Assembly (NCBI GenBank): GCA_017542695.1
Contig: JAFXWT010000017.1
Location: 1 to 13,580 of the forward strand
DNA: 13,580 bases
Direction of reading: 5' to 3'
DNA from: Clostridia bacterium
GTDB taxonomy: Bacteria > Bacillota_A > Clostridia > Oscillospirales > CAG-272
In this document: piece after piece, positions 1 through 6,376 of the stretch
Numbering within the stretch: position 1 is the first letter of the stretch
How the letters are laid out: each line of letters starts with the position of its first letter
Made by a program: the position numbers and the translations under genes
The notes under the pieces: generated by a model
The model's input: only the letters and a program-made list of their open reading frames with translations
Told to the model about the DNA's origin: nothing
The model's database searches: none

Positions 1-579
1 GGGATCGCAGTTCGTGTCAACGATGGCGATGACGGGGATGCCGAGCTTCTTTGCTTCGAGGACCGCGTTGTGCTCTTTCTTCGGGTCGACTATGAATATA
101 GCGTCCGGAAGTCCGGGCATATTCTTGATACCGCCGAGGTTCTTCTCAAGGTCGCTCATTTCCTTTGTAAGCTGAGCAACTTCCTTTTTCGGAAGAAGAG
201 CGAATGTGCCGTCCTCAGCCATCTTTTCGAGAGACTCGAGTCTTCTGATGCTTCTCGTGATCGTCTTGTAGTTTGTGAGCATACCGCCGAGCCAACGTAC
301 GTTTACATAGTACATTCCGCAGCGGTCAGCTTCTTCCTTAACGGCGTCAGCGGCCTGTTTCTTTGTGCCGACGAAGAGGATATTGCCGTTCTGAGCCGCG
401 ATCTCGCGCGTGAACATATAAGCTTCCTCAACCTTGCCGACCGTCTTCTGAAGGTCGATGATATAGATGCCGTTTCTTTCCGTGAAGATGTATTCAGCCA
501 TTTTAGGGTTCCATCTTCTCGTGTGATGCCCGAAATGTACGCCAGCTTCGAGCAGCTGTTTGAGTGTGATTACTGCCAT
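1..579 (-). CDS. rpsB: 30S ribosomal protein S2 (3' end cut by window edge)
   Basis: The reverse strand encodes a protein starting [18 protein letters not shown], the hallmark N-terminus of bacterial ribosomal protein S2. It continues with [30 protein letters not shown] and [10 protein letters not shown], all strongly conserved in S2. S2 binds 16S rRNA on the back of the 30S head/platform junction late in assembly. The 193 codons present end in [11 protein letters not shown] at the window edge; S2 is usually 230-260 residues, so about 50 are missing. The start at 579 is fixed by an AAGGAGA Shine-Dalgarno sequence about 7 nt upstream and by the family N-terminus. The frame stays open upstream to an ATG at 699, but that start has no good ribosome-binding site. 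tsf normally follows rpsB and would lie outside the window. The identification is near certain. Confidence 0.98.
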   Translation of the reverse strand, partial: MAVITLKQLLEAGVHFGHHTRRWNPKMAEYIFTERNGIYIIDLQKTVGKVEEAYMFTREIAAQNGNILFVGTKKQAADAVKEEADRCGMYYVNVRWLGGMLTNYKTITRSIRRLESLEKMAEDGTFALLPKKEVAQLTKEMSDLEKNLGGIKNMPGLPDAIFIVDPKKEHNAVLEAKKLGIPVIAIVDTNCDP

Positions 580-713
580 TTTTTCTTTCTCCTTTTTGGT
601 TTTTCCACCACGAAAAGCTACACCGCGCCAAACCTTCCGGCACCAGAGGCGCTGCTTTCCGTGTGTGAATTTTGTTATTTTTCGTGATTTACGAGCCATA
701 TCGCCCGAAAATC
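580..713 (-). promoter_or_regulatory. structured 5' leader of rpsB, candidate S2 autoregulatory RNA
   Basis: About 130 nt separate the predicted rpsB transcription start from its ATG. The leader holds a hairpin with perfect GCGCC/GGCGC arms (625-629 with 648-652 on the plus strand) and an 18-nt loop rich in GGUGCCGG. An outer GGAAAGC/GCUUUUC pairing is separated from it by an internal loop. Ribosomal-protein leaders of this length often act as feedback sites for the encoded protein. I cannot assign it to a specific Rfam family by eye, so the regulatory role is inferred from structure and position. Confidence 0.5.
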
Positions 714-719
714 CGATTT

Positions 720-748
720 ATTTTACCACAAATATAATGAAAATGCAA
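720..748 (-). promoter_or_regulatory. sigma-A promoter of rpsB
   Basis: On the reverse strand, TTGCAT (743-748) and TAAAAT (720-725) are separated by exactly 17 nt. It lies between the ylmC-like stop and rpsB and predicts a start near 713. Confidence 0.8.
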
Positions 749-767
749 GTGTTTTTTTGAATTTTTT

Positions 768-1052
768 TCACTTTTTCTTTGATTTTCCCTCGCATTTCAG
801 ACGCTCGTATATCTCCGGTCCGATGCTGACAAGCACCGCGTCCTCGCCGAAACACGCTATCTTATCCCACGGAATGACGAGTTCCTCGCACTTCCCGAAG
901 CCGAAAACGCGGCAGTCGAACAGCACGATAATTGCCGTCACCTGCCCCGAACATACATCGACCTCGACATCGTAAACGTATCCGAGCCGCCGCCCGTCGC
1001 ACGTGTTTATGACCTCTTTTTCTCTTAAATCGTTTACCGAAAATCTCTCCAT
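768..1052 (-). CDS. YlmC/YmxH family PRC-barrel protein
   Basis: This 94-residue protein starts MERFSVNDLREKEVINTCDG and continues RRLGYVYDVEVDVCSGQV and VIPWDKIACFGEDAVLV. The pattern of an R/S-x-x-DLR-x-KEVIN start, a DGxRLGxVxDxE(V/D)D turn and a terminal IPWxxIxxxGxDxILV strand is that of the small PRC-barrel YlmC/YmxH proteins of endospore-forming Firmicutes, which are usually 80-95 residues. Their biochemical role is not established, though they are linked to sporulation by distribution and naming. The start at 1052 is chosen because GGGGTG lies 6 nt upstream. The longer reading from a TTG at 1097 would begin inside the predicted -35 box. The gene is codirectional with rpsB and shows no terminator before it, so read-through into rpsB is possible. 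Confidence 0.85.
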   Translation of the reverse strand: MERFSVNDLREKEVINTCDGRRLGYVYDVEVDVCSGQVTAIIVLFDCRVFGFGKCEELVIPWDKIACFGEDAVLVSIGPEIYERLKCEGKSKKK

Positions 1053-1067
1053 AAAAGCACCCCTTTT

Positions 1068-1097
1068 ATTATACATTTGTATAATGTATATGCTCAA
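1068..1097 (-). promoter_or_regulatory. candidate promoter of the ylmC-like gene with embedded palindrome
   Basis: TTGAGC (1092-1097) and a perfect TATAAT (1068-1073) on the reverse strand are 18 nt apart. A perfect 8-bp inverted repeat, ATTATACA-TT-TGTATAAT (1068-1085), contains the -10 box, so a dimeric repressor could compete with RNA polymerase here. The predicted start near 1061 falls within the GGGG of the ribosome-binding site, which is unusually tight and lowers confidence in this promoter. Confidence 0.5.
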
Positions 1098-1110
1098 AAC
1101 GGGCGATTTT

Positions 1111-1659
1111 TTACAGTTTTTTTATCATTCCGAACTCGTCGGTCAGCGTCCCGTCACAGAGGCGCAGCGCGTCGTGGTGAACGTAGTCGACTTCAAATCC
1201 CATTTTGCGATAGAGCGCCTGCGCGCGGGTGTTGGCGGCAAAGCATTCGAGTTCAAGCTGTGTGATTCCGCCGCGGGCGCGCGCCACCGCTTCAAGCTCG
1301 CGGAACATGAGCGTGCCTATTCCCCGCCCCCAATACTCTTTTCTGACGGCGATGGCGAGCGTCGCGCGGTGAGACGTGCGGAAGCGCGAGTTCATCATTA
1401 TCTCGCAGTTACCAGCGACGACGCCGTCGATCTCGCAAAGGATCTTCAAGTTGTTTTCCGAAGAAATGCCGCTTTCGATCCATTTTCTTTCCGATTCGAT
1501 ATCCGGAAATTCGTCGTCTGCGCGGCGCATGAGAAAATCGGTCTCGCCCGAAACGGCGCGAAGATAATCGAGCATTTTTTCCGCGTCGTCGACTGTCGGC
1601 GAACGGAAAAGCGCCACGGTTCCGTCTTTTAACGTAAATTTCTTTTCTTCATATGTCAT
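1111..1659 (-). CDS. GNAT family N-acetyltransferase
   Basis: This 182-residue protein has the GNAT fold signatures. Motif A, around residues 106-130, reads AIAVRKEYWGRGIGT and carries the Q/R-x-x-G-x-G/A acetyl-CoA pyrophosphate loop. Motif B appears as NTRAQALYRKMGFE. Such enzymes transfer acetyl from acetyl-CoA to an amine, on a small molecule or on a protein N-terminus or lysine. Near the N-terminus is LRAVSGETDFLMR, a segment common to a Firmicute subgroup of RimI/RimJ-like GNATs. The substrate cannot be told from sequence. The start at 1659 has GAGGAGG 7 nt upstream. A strong promoter lies directly upstream, and the gene is divergent from the QueG-like gene. No clear terminator was seen before the ylmC-like promoter. 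Confidence 0.92.
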   Translation of the reverse strand: MTYEEKKFTLKDGTVALFRSPTVDDAEKMLDYLRAVSGETDFLMRRADDEFPDIESERKWIESGISSENNLKILCEIDGVVAGNCEIMMNSRFRTSHRATLAIAVRKEYWGRGIGTLMFRELEAVARARGGITQLELECFAANTRAQALYRKMGFEVDYVHHDALRLCDGTLTDEFGMIKKL

Positions 1660-1689
1660 TTTATCGCCTCCTCGAGTGAAATTTTCGCC

Positions 1690-1718
1690 ATTTTATCACA
1701 AAAGCGCCGTTTTGTCAA
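1690..1718 (-). promoter_or_regulatory. sigma-A promoter of the GNAT gene
   Basis: A consensus TTGACA (1713-1718) and TAAAAT (1690-1695) on the reverse strand are 17 nt apart. Its -35 faces the -35 of the divergent promoter at 1727-1755 across 8 bp. Confidence 0.85.
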
Positions 1719-1730
1719 GCAAACGCTTGA
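1715..1730. repeat. inverted repeat joining two divergent -35 boxes
   Basis: TCAAGCAAACGCTTGA is a perfect 6-bp inverted repeat with a 4-bp spacer. Each arm contains most of the -35 box of one divergent promoter, so a dimeric regulator bound here would block or adjust both genes. Because two facing TTGA boxes already give 4 of the 6 bp of symmetry, chance remains possible. Confidence 0.5.
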
Positions 1731-1755
1731 AATTTGCGTGAAAAGCGTATATAAT
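1727..1755 (+). promoter_or_regulatory. sigma-A promoter of the QueG-like gene
   Basis: TTGAAA (1727-1732) and a perfect TATAAT (1750-1755) are 17 nt apart. The predicted start is near 1762, about 20 nt before the GTG start codon. Confidence 0.85.
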
Positions 1756-1782
1756 TAAAATAAAAATGGCGGAGGCGGCACT

Positions 1783-2454
1783 GTGTTTGAAAAAGAGATT
1801 GAAAAGATACTGAAATGTGAGGGCGCGTCGCTCGTCGGTTTTTCGTGCGTCGAATCGTCGCCGTCGCCTGATTATCCCGACTATAAATACGCCGTGACGA
1901 TCGCGCGGAAGCTGTCCGACACAGTCGTCGACACCGTCGACGGCGCGCCGACGATGTCGTATTTCCAGCATTATCGGATAACGAACACGAAGCTCGATCT
2001 GCTGGCGCTCTCCGCCGTCGATTTCATAGAGGAAAAGGGATACCGCGCGCTGCCCGTTGCCGCGTCACAGAGCACGCCGTACGCAAAGGGCGAATACCGC
2101 GGCATTTTCCCGCACAAGACAGGCGCGCTCCTCTCGGGGCTGGGATACATCGGTAAAAACGGACTGCTCATCACAAACGAATACGGACCGCGCGTGCGCT
2201 TTTCGACGGTGCTGACCGACATGCCGCTCACGCCGCAGAGGGAGATCATAAAAGACGGGTGCGGCGCGTGCATGGTATGTAAAAACGCCTGCCCCGCGGG
2301 TGCGATCACGGGCGAGAATTACAAGGTCGGCGCGCCGCGGTCGAGCGTTATCGACGCCGAAAAATGCTCGGAACACATGAAAACTTACAAGGATATCGGG
2401 CGCGGCGCGGTGTGCGGAATATGCGTTTCGGTCTGCCCGAAAGGGAGAAAATAA
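1783..2454 (+). CDS. QueG-like double [4Fe-4S] cluster protein, short form
   Basis: This 223-residue protein resembles the C-terminal part of epoxyqueuosine reductase (QueG). It has ALLSGLGYIGKNGLLI, matching the QueG AGLGWIGKN motif, and STVLTDMPLTP, matching ELLTDLPLxPD. A ferredoxin-like module follows, with C160, C163, C166, C170 and C195, C211, C214, C218, enough for two [4Fe-4S] clusters. It is far shorter than QueG (about 310-380 residues). The DTxP segment that holds the proposed catalytic Asp of QueG reads QSTP here (VAASQSTPYAKG). I therefore regard it as a Clostridial redox paralogue that databases often label epoxyqueuosine reductase, not a proven tRNA-modification enzyme. GTG is the start, with GGAGG 7 nt upstream. 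A bidirectional terminator follows 6 nt after the stop. Confidence 0.85.
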   Translation: MFEKEIEKILKCEGASLVGFSCVESSPSPDYPDYKYAVTIARKLSDTVVDTVDGAPTMSYFQHYRITNTKLDLLALSAVDFIEEKGYRALPVAASQSTPYAKGEYRGIFPHKTGALLSGLGYIGKNGLLITNEYGPRVRFSTVLTDMPLTPQREIIKDGCGACMVCKNACPAGAITGENYKVGAPRSSVIDAEKCSEHMKTYKDIGRGAVCGICVSVCPKGRK

Positions 2455-2460
2455 TATTGA

Positions 2461-2487
2461 AAAACTCCCGCCTGAGCGGGAGTTTTT
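2461..2487. terminator. bidirectional rho-independent terminator
   Basis: The stem CTCCCGC/GCGGGAG has a 4-nt loop (CTGA) and is flanked by AAAA on one side and TTTTT on the other, so it works on both strands. It ends the QueG-like gene on the plus strand and the convergent small gene on the minus strand, whose stop codon is only 1 nt from the stem. Confidence 0.93.
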
Positions 2488-2488
2488 C

Positions 2489-2932
2489 TCACAGAAAAGT
2501 CTTCATTTTCACGATGTTGTTTTCTTCAAACGCGACAACGTCGTTTGCTATCTTCGAGGAATCGGCGTCGGCGCACGGCGTGCGTCGGATTTTGCGCGTG
2601 ATTTCGATTATGCCCATCGTCGAGCCGTTGATCATCATTTCGGCGATCTTGGTGTTGGAATTATCCATCATCGTCGTGACGTTCATCGTCACCTCGGCGG
2701 GAATTTTTGCGAGAACTCCGGTCTCCTTGATCTTGTAGTTCTTTTCGTTCATTTTCGTCCTTGTCGTTGAGGCGAAATTCTGATACCCTTCGAGTTGTGC
2801 GGTCAGCGCCTCGCGCATCGCTGCGTCGTTCGTCTTTCCGATGAGAGTCGAAACGGAGTCGCTGCCCATTGTCACGCTTTTGTACACCTCGTCGAGAAGC
2901 GCGTTGTCCTCGGTCATGTTTTTATCATTCAT
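2489..2932 (-). CDS. small helical, ferritin-like/DUF2383-like hypothetical protein
   Basis: This is a 147-residue, predicted mostly helical protein with no signal peptide or membrane segment. The N-terminal half (LLDEVYKSVTMGSDSVSTL, then EALTAQLEGYQNFASTT) and the middle (TTMMDNSNTKIAEMMINGST, then MGIIEIT) resemble the long helices of small ferritin-like bundle proteins found widely and unnamed in Clostridia. No E-x-x-H di-iron motif is visible, so metal binding is not supported. The segment before the C-terminus (RKIRRTPCADADSSKIAND) is charged, and the last residues (VAFEENNIVKMKTFL) look like a further helix. The start at 2932 is chosen for AAGGAGA 7 nt upstream; an in-frame start at 2965 has no such site. 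The gene is divergent from gapA. I do not recognise a function. Confidence 0.8.
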   Translation of the reverse strand: MNDKNMTEDNALLDEVYKSVTMGSDSVSTLIGKTNDAAMREALTAQLEGYQNFASTTRTKMNEKNYKIKETGVLAKIPAEVTMNVTTMMDNSNTKIAEMMINGSTMGIIEITRKIRRTPCADADSSKIANDVVAFEENNIVKMKTFL

Positions 2933-3008
2933 ATAATCATCTCCTTTCGGCTTTATTTTTGTCAAAACACGAGCGCGTCATTCACAGAAATCGACAAACG
3001 CGGAAAAA

Positions 3009-3037
3009 ATTTTATTTTCGGAGAATTTTTTTCACAA
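3009..3037 (-). promoter_or_regulatory. candidate promoter of the small helical protein gene
   Basis: TTGTGA (3032-3037) and TAAAAT (3009-3014) on the reverse strand are 17 nt apart, giving a leader of about 70 nt. Its -35 lies 5 bp from the -35 of the divergent gapA promoter. A nearer TTGACA at 2960-2965 has no -10 before the start codon. Confidence 0.6.
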
Positions 3038-3042
3038 ACCAC

Positions 3043-3071
3043 TTGTTTATTTTCGCTGTTTGTAGTAAAAT
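3043..3071 (+). promoter_or_regulatory. sigma-A promoter of gapA
   Basis: TTGTTT (3043-3048) and TAAAAT (3066-3071) are separated by 17 nt. They lie about 60 nt before the gapA start in an AT-rich stretch. Confidence 0.8.
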
Positions 3072-3130
3072 AAATATGTATGGAATAATTTTTCCACCAA
3101 ATAATAAACACAATTATGGAGGAACAAAAA

Positions 3131-4189
3131 ATGTCAGTAAAAGTTGCTATTAACGGCTTCGGAAGAATCGGACGTCTCGCTTTCCGCCAGATGTTCGGCG
3201 CGGAGGGCTATGAGATCGTCGCTATCAACGACCTTACAAGCCCCGCAATGCTCGCTCATCTTCTCAAATACGACTCGTCTCAGGGCAGCTACGTAGCAAA
3301 AGGCCACACGGTAACGTCCAAAGAACCCGAATTTGCAGAGGACGGCAAGACAGTCGTTACTCCCGGCTCCATCACGGTTGACGGCAAAGAGATCACCATC
3401 TACGCTAAACCGAACGCAGCAGAGCTTCCTTGGGGCAAGCTCGGCGTTGACGTGGTTCTCGAATGCACGGGCTTCTACACGACAAAAGCCAAATCTCAGG
3501 CGCACATCGACGCAGGCGCGAAGAAAGTTGTTATTTCCGCTCCCGCGGGCAAAGACCTGCCGACGATCGTTTTCAGCGTAAACGAGAACACACTCACAAA
3601 AGAAGACAAGATCATTTCCGCGGCTTCCTGCACAACGAACTGCCTCGCTCCTATGGCAAAAGCGCTCAACGACGCTTTCCCGATCCAGAGCGGCATCATG
3701 ACGACGGTACACGCATACACGGGCGACCAGATGGTCCTCGACGGCCCGCACCGTAAGGGCGATCTCCGCCGTGCTCGCGCAGCGGCTGTGAACATAGTTC
3801 CGAACTCGACGGGCGCAGCTAAAGCTATCGGTCTCGTTATTCCCGAACTCAACGGCAAGCTCATCGGCTCCGCTCAGCGCGTTCCCGTTCCGACTGGCTC
3901 GACGACGATCCTCGTCGCAGTCGTAAAGGGCAAAGACGTAACAGTTGACGCCATCAACGCCGCTATGAAGGCGAAAGCTTCCGCATCATTCGGTTACAAT
4001 GAAGATCAGATCGTATCGTCCGACGTTGTCGGCTCGACGTACGGCTCCATCTTCGACGCAACACAGACGATGGTAACAAAGATCGACGACGACACATATC
4101 AGGTACAGGTTGTTTCTTGGTACGACAACGAGAACTCCTACACAAGCCAGATGGTTCGTACGATCAAGTACTTCGCAGAACTCGGTTAA
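3131..4189 (+). CDS. gapA: glyceraldehyde-3-phosphate dehydrogenase, NAD-type
   Basis: GAPDH oxidises and phosphorylates glyceraldehyde-3-phosphate to 1,3-bisphosphoglycerate in glycolysis, in the cytoplasm. The 352-residue protein has the Rossmann start [22 protein letters not shown] puts Asp34 at the NAD ribose position, which indicates NAD rather than NADP use. The catalytic motif [13 protein letters not shown] gives nucleophile Cys167, and the partner is His194 in [30 protein letters not shown] and [12 protein letters not shown] complete the family pattern, and the length is normal. The start at 3131 matches the family N-terminus and has GGAGG 8 nt upstream; an ATG at 3116 would overlap that site. 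Codon use is more restricted than in its neighbours, as expected of a highly expressed gene. The gene stands alone, between its own promoter and a terminator. Confidence 0.98.
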   Translation: MSVKVAINGFGRIGRLAFRQMFGAEGYEIVAINDLTSPAMLAHLLKYDSSQGSYVAKGHTVTSKEPEFAEDGKTVVTPGSITVDGKEITIYAKPNAAELPWGKLGVDVVLECTGFYTTKAKSQAHIDAGAKKVVISAPAGKDLPTIVFSVNENTLTKEDKIISAASCTTNCLAPMAKALNDAFPIQSGIMTTVHAYTGDQMVLDGPHRKGDLRRARAAAVNIVPNSTGAAKAIGLVIPELNGKLIGSAQRVPVPTGSTTILVAVVKGKDVTVDAINAAMKAKASASFGYNEDQIVSSDVVGSTYGSIFDATQTMVTKIDDDTYQVQVVSWYDNENSYTSQMVRTIKYFAELG

Positions 4190-4204
4190 TTCACCAAAAA
4201 CATC

Positions 4205-4230
4205 AAAAAAGCCCGCAAATGCGGGCTTTT
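4205..4230. terminator. bidirectional terminator between gapA and the rhamnosidase-like gene
   Basis: GCCCGC/GCGGGC with an AAAT loop is flanked by six A on the left and TTTT on the right. On the plus strand it ends gapA. On the minus strand the stem is followed by TTTTTT and ends the convergent rhamnosidase-like gene, whose stop is 2 nt away. Confidence 0.93.
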
Positions 4231-4231
4231 A

Positions 4232-6376
4232 TTATTTTACCATTCCCATCTTGTCAAGCCAATAAATGACGTGTGATGCAAATCCGTGGCAGAGACTGCT
4301 TTTGGGGTCGGTCTTTTCCCAAAGCGTCCCCGTCATGCGCGCCATACCGAGAAAATATCCGCGGATGTTGTCGATGAGCTTTTCGTTTTCGCCGAAGCGC
4401 GACATCATTTCAAGTCGGATGTAGTTGCCTATGAAGGCGTTTGCGGGCCAGACCTCGTTCCACTTCCCCGTTTTCTTCCTGTCCGGTCCGAAGTCTTTCA
4501 TCAGTATCCCGAAAAGTTCGGGGCGGCTTTCGGGCGTCGCCGTGCCGCAGAAGAAAGCGTAGTTCTGACAGCTTTCCGTAAACTCGCCCGAAAGGACAAG
4601 TTTTCCGTCACGCCTGACGGCGTTGTCGCAGTAGAACGGGCCGACGTACGACAGATTGTTGACAGCGGCGTGTATCTTCTCGGCTTTTTCTTCAAGCGCC
4701 GCGTCTCCGAACAGCTTTCCCGCGCAGGAAAGCGTCATCGCGTAGAGCATATTCGTCGGAAAGTTCACGTCCTGCGTCAGATCGTTGGAATGCGACCAGT
4801 CGACGAACACCCACTGTTCGAGTTTTTCGAGCAGGCCGTATTCGTTTTCGAATTTCTCAAAATATTTGAGCATCTTGTATATCTTCGGCTTTGCGAGCGC
4901 GAGAAGTTCGTCGTCGCCCGTGCGCTTATAATACTCTTCAAGCTCAAGGATGTAGAACATATCCCAGTTCGGTATATACGAGCCGCTGTAGTGATCGGCG
5001 GGATAGCACATCGGAAGGATGCCGTCCGGCAGTCCGTCAAAGTGATCGGGAAGCAGGAAATTCTCGAGGAAATTGCGCTCGACCTCGCTTTTCCCCGTCA
5101 GGATACGCTCGACGCGCGCCGTAAAATAGCTGTCGCAGAGCCACCCCGCGCGCTCGCGCGACGGGCAATCCATGAACACGGTAAACGTGTTCTGGCGGTA
5201 TGTTTCGACGGACGCGTCGAATATTTCTTTAAGTTCAGCGTCGTCGCCGAAGAATTTTCGATCCGTCATATTCGCGCCGAAGAATCTCTGCGCGACGCGC
5301 CCGATCTCAATATCTGCGGCGATGGCGTAAATTTTTACGTATTGGCACGTGTACGGCTCGAACGTGCTCAGCGTATATTTGCCGGGTTTGAGCCGCCAGA
5401 TGACCGTTTTGTACGTTCCCATACGGCGAAAATCGACATCGTCGGGAAATAAGATCTCATCGTGCGTCATGACGATCGTCGCCTCGCGCTCGCACGAAAC
5501 ATCGAGCTCAAAACTACCCGTCGTATTGAGATCAAATTTCACAATGGCGAACTCGCCTTTTCCGACAGTGAAGTTTTCGGCGATCTCGTCGACGTCGTGC
5601 GTTTCCGTGTTGTCAAGGTTACGAGTATAAACCACGGGGCACGACGTCAGCTCCGACATTTTGTAGCCGCCGTAACACTTGCCCGACGCGGCGTATCGCG
5701 TGCCGGGGAGGGTGAGATGTCTGCCGAAATTCATTTCGTGCCCGTGCGAGCCGAACGTAAAATTGCCTCGTTTGACTATCTTTTTCGCCGTGCGGAGCGG
5801 GTATTCGGTATATCCGCACCCTCGCTCTATGTACGTTTTTTCTCCGACATTTTCGGTATCGACGAGAGCGACGTCCGAAATGTCGTCGGATGAAAAGAAT
5901 TTTTCATAATTTTCGTCGACGTTATACACCTCGCACATGGTTCGCTGATAGCTGAAACGGTGGACTTTTTCCTCGTGCTCGGCAAAGCGGCGGCAAATGA
6001 AGCCGCTCACACCCGTCGCCGCGACGACGCGGCCGCCCGCGACGATCTCCGCCGTCAGAAACGACGGCTGATCGAGGTGGTAAAAGCTGCATACGTTGTA
6101 TCCCGCGACGGTGACGGTGACGATGTTCGTCTCCCTGTCAAGATACGGCGCGAGGTCAAACTCGTCGACGCGGTAAAAGCCGTGCGCCGAGCGCGCGGGA
6201 CCGAAGGCGACGAAATCGCCGTTGACGCGCACGACGTATGCGCACGAACCGGTGAGTGCCATCAAGGCGTCTGAGCTCTTTTTTATTTCCGCTCGAAAAA
6301 CGAGCCAACGGTTGACCGTCGTTTCCTCCCCGCGCTCCCAGACAGCTTTTGCGGCTTTGAATTTATACGTTTTCAT
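4232..6376 (-). CDS. GH78 alpha-L-rhamnosidase-like glycoside hydrolase, cytoplasmic
   Basis: This 714-residue protein has the layout of family 78 rhamnosidases. The N-terminal beta-sandwich part carries VNGDFVAFGPARS (about residues 51-63) and DLAPYLDRETN, as in the VNG-x-x-V-x-x-GP...DVT-x-x-L motif. An (alpha/alpha)6 barrel follows. At 403-412, DCPSRERAGW matches the GH78 signature DCPxRxERxGW and includes the Glu (E408) proposed as general acid. The C-terminal motif TGTLWEKTD with SLCHGFASH (about 683-702) matches the family T-x-WE...S-x-x-H-G segment. GH78 enzymes hydrolyse alpha-L-rhamnosides; the exact sugar here is unknown. There is no signal peptide, so it should act on imported oligosaccharides or glycosides. 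GAGGAG lies 10 nt before the start, which overlaps the upstream folT-like gene by 14 nt, suggesting translational coupling on a riboswitch-controlled transcript. Confidence 0.87.
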   Translation of the reverse strand: MKTYKFKAAKAVWERGEETTVNRWLVFRAEIKKSSDALMALTGSCAYVVRVNGDFVAFGPARSAHGFYRVDEFDLAPYLDRETNIVTVTVAGYNVCSFYHLDQPSFLTAEIVAGGRVVAATGVSGFICRRFAEHEEKVHRFSYQRTMCEVYNVDENYEKFFSSDDISDVALVDTENVGEKTYIERGCGYTEYPLRTAKKIVKRGNFTFGSHGHEMNFGRHLTLPGTRYAASGKCYGGYKMSELTSCPVVYTRNLDNTETHDVDEIAENFTVGKGEFAIVKFDLNTTGSFELDVSCEREATIVMTHDEILFPDDVDFRRMGTYKTVIWRLKPGKYTLSTFEPYTCQYVKIYAIAADIEIGRVAQRFFGANMTDRKFFGDDAELKEIFDASVETYRQNTFTVFMDCPSRERAGWLCDSYFTARVERILTGKSEVERNFLENFLLPDHFDGLPDGILPMCYPADHYSGSYIPNWDMFYILELEEYYKRTGDDELLALAKPKIYKMLKYFEKFENEYGLLEKLEQWVFVDWSHSNDLTQDVNFPTNMLYAMTLSCAGKLFGDAALEEKAEKIHAAVNNLSYVGPFYCDNAVRRDGKLVLSGEFTESCQNYAFFCGTATPESRPELFGILMKDFGPDRKKTGKWNEVWPANAFIGNYIRLEMMSRFGENEKLIDNIRGYFLGMARMTGTLWEKTDPKSSLCHGFASHVIYWLDKMGMVK

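Noticed and set aside
70..687. 205-residue plus-strand frame over rpsB
   Set aside because: It is antisense to ribosomal protein S2, whose conserved sequence is on the minus strand.
1003..1632. 209-residue plus-strand frame over the GNAT gene
   Set aside because: It overlaps the minus-strand acetyltransferase with clear motif A and B. The plus frame has no start signals or homology I recognise.
2960..2965. Consensus TTGACA upstream of the small helical gene on the minus strand
   Set aside because: No -10 occurs 16-18 nt downstream; that position falls on the ribosome-binding site. The promoter at 3009-3037 fits better.
4286..5452. 388-residue open frame on the plus strand opposite the rhamnosidase-like gene
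   Set aside because: The GH78-like motifs are on the minus strand through this whole stretch. The plus frame has no ribosome-binding site and no family features.
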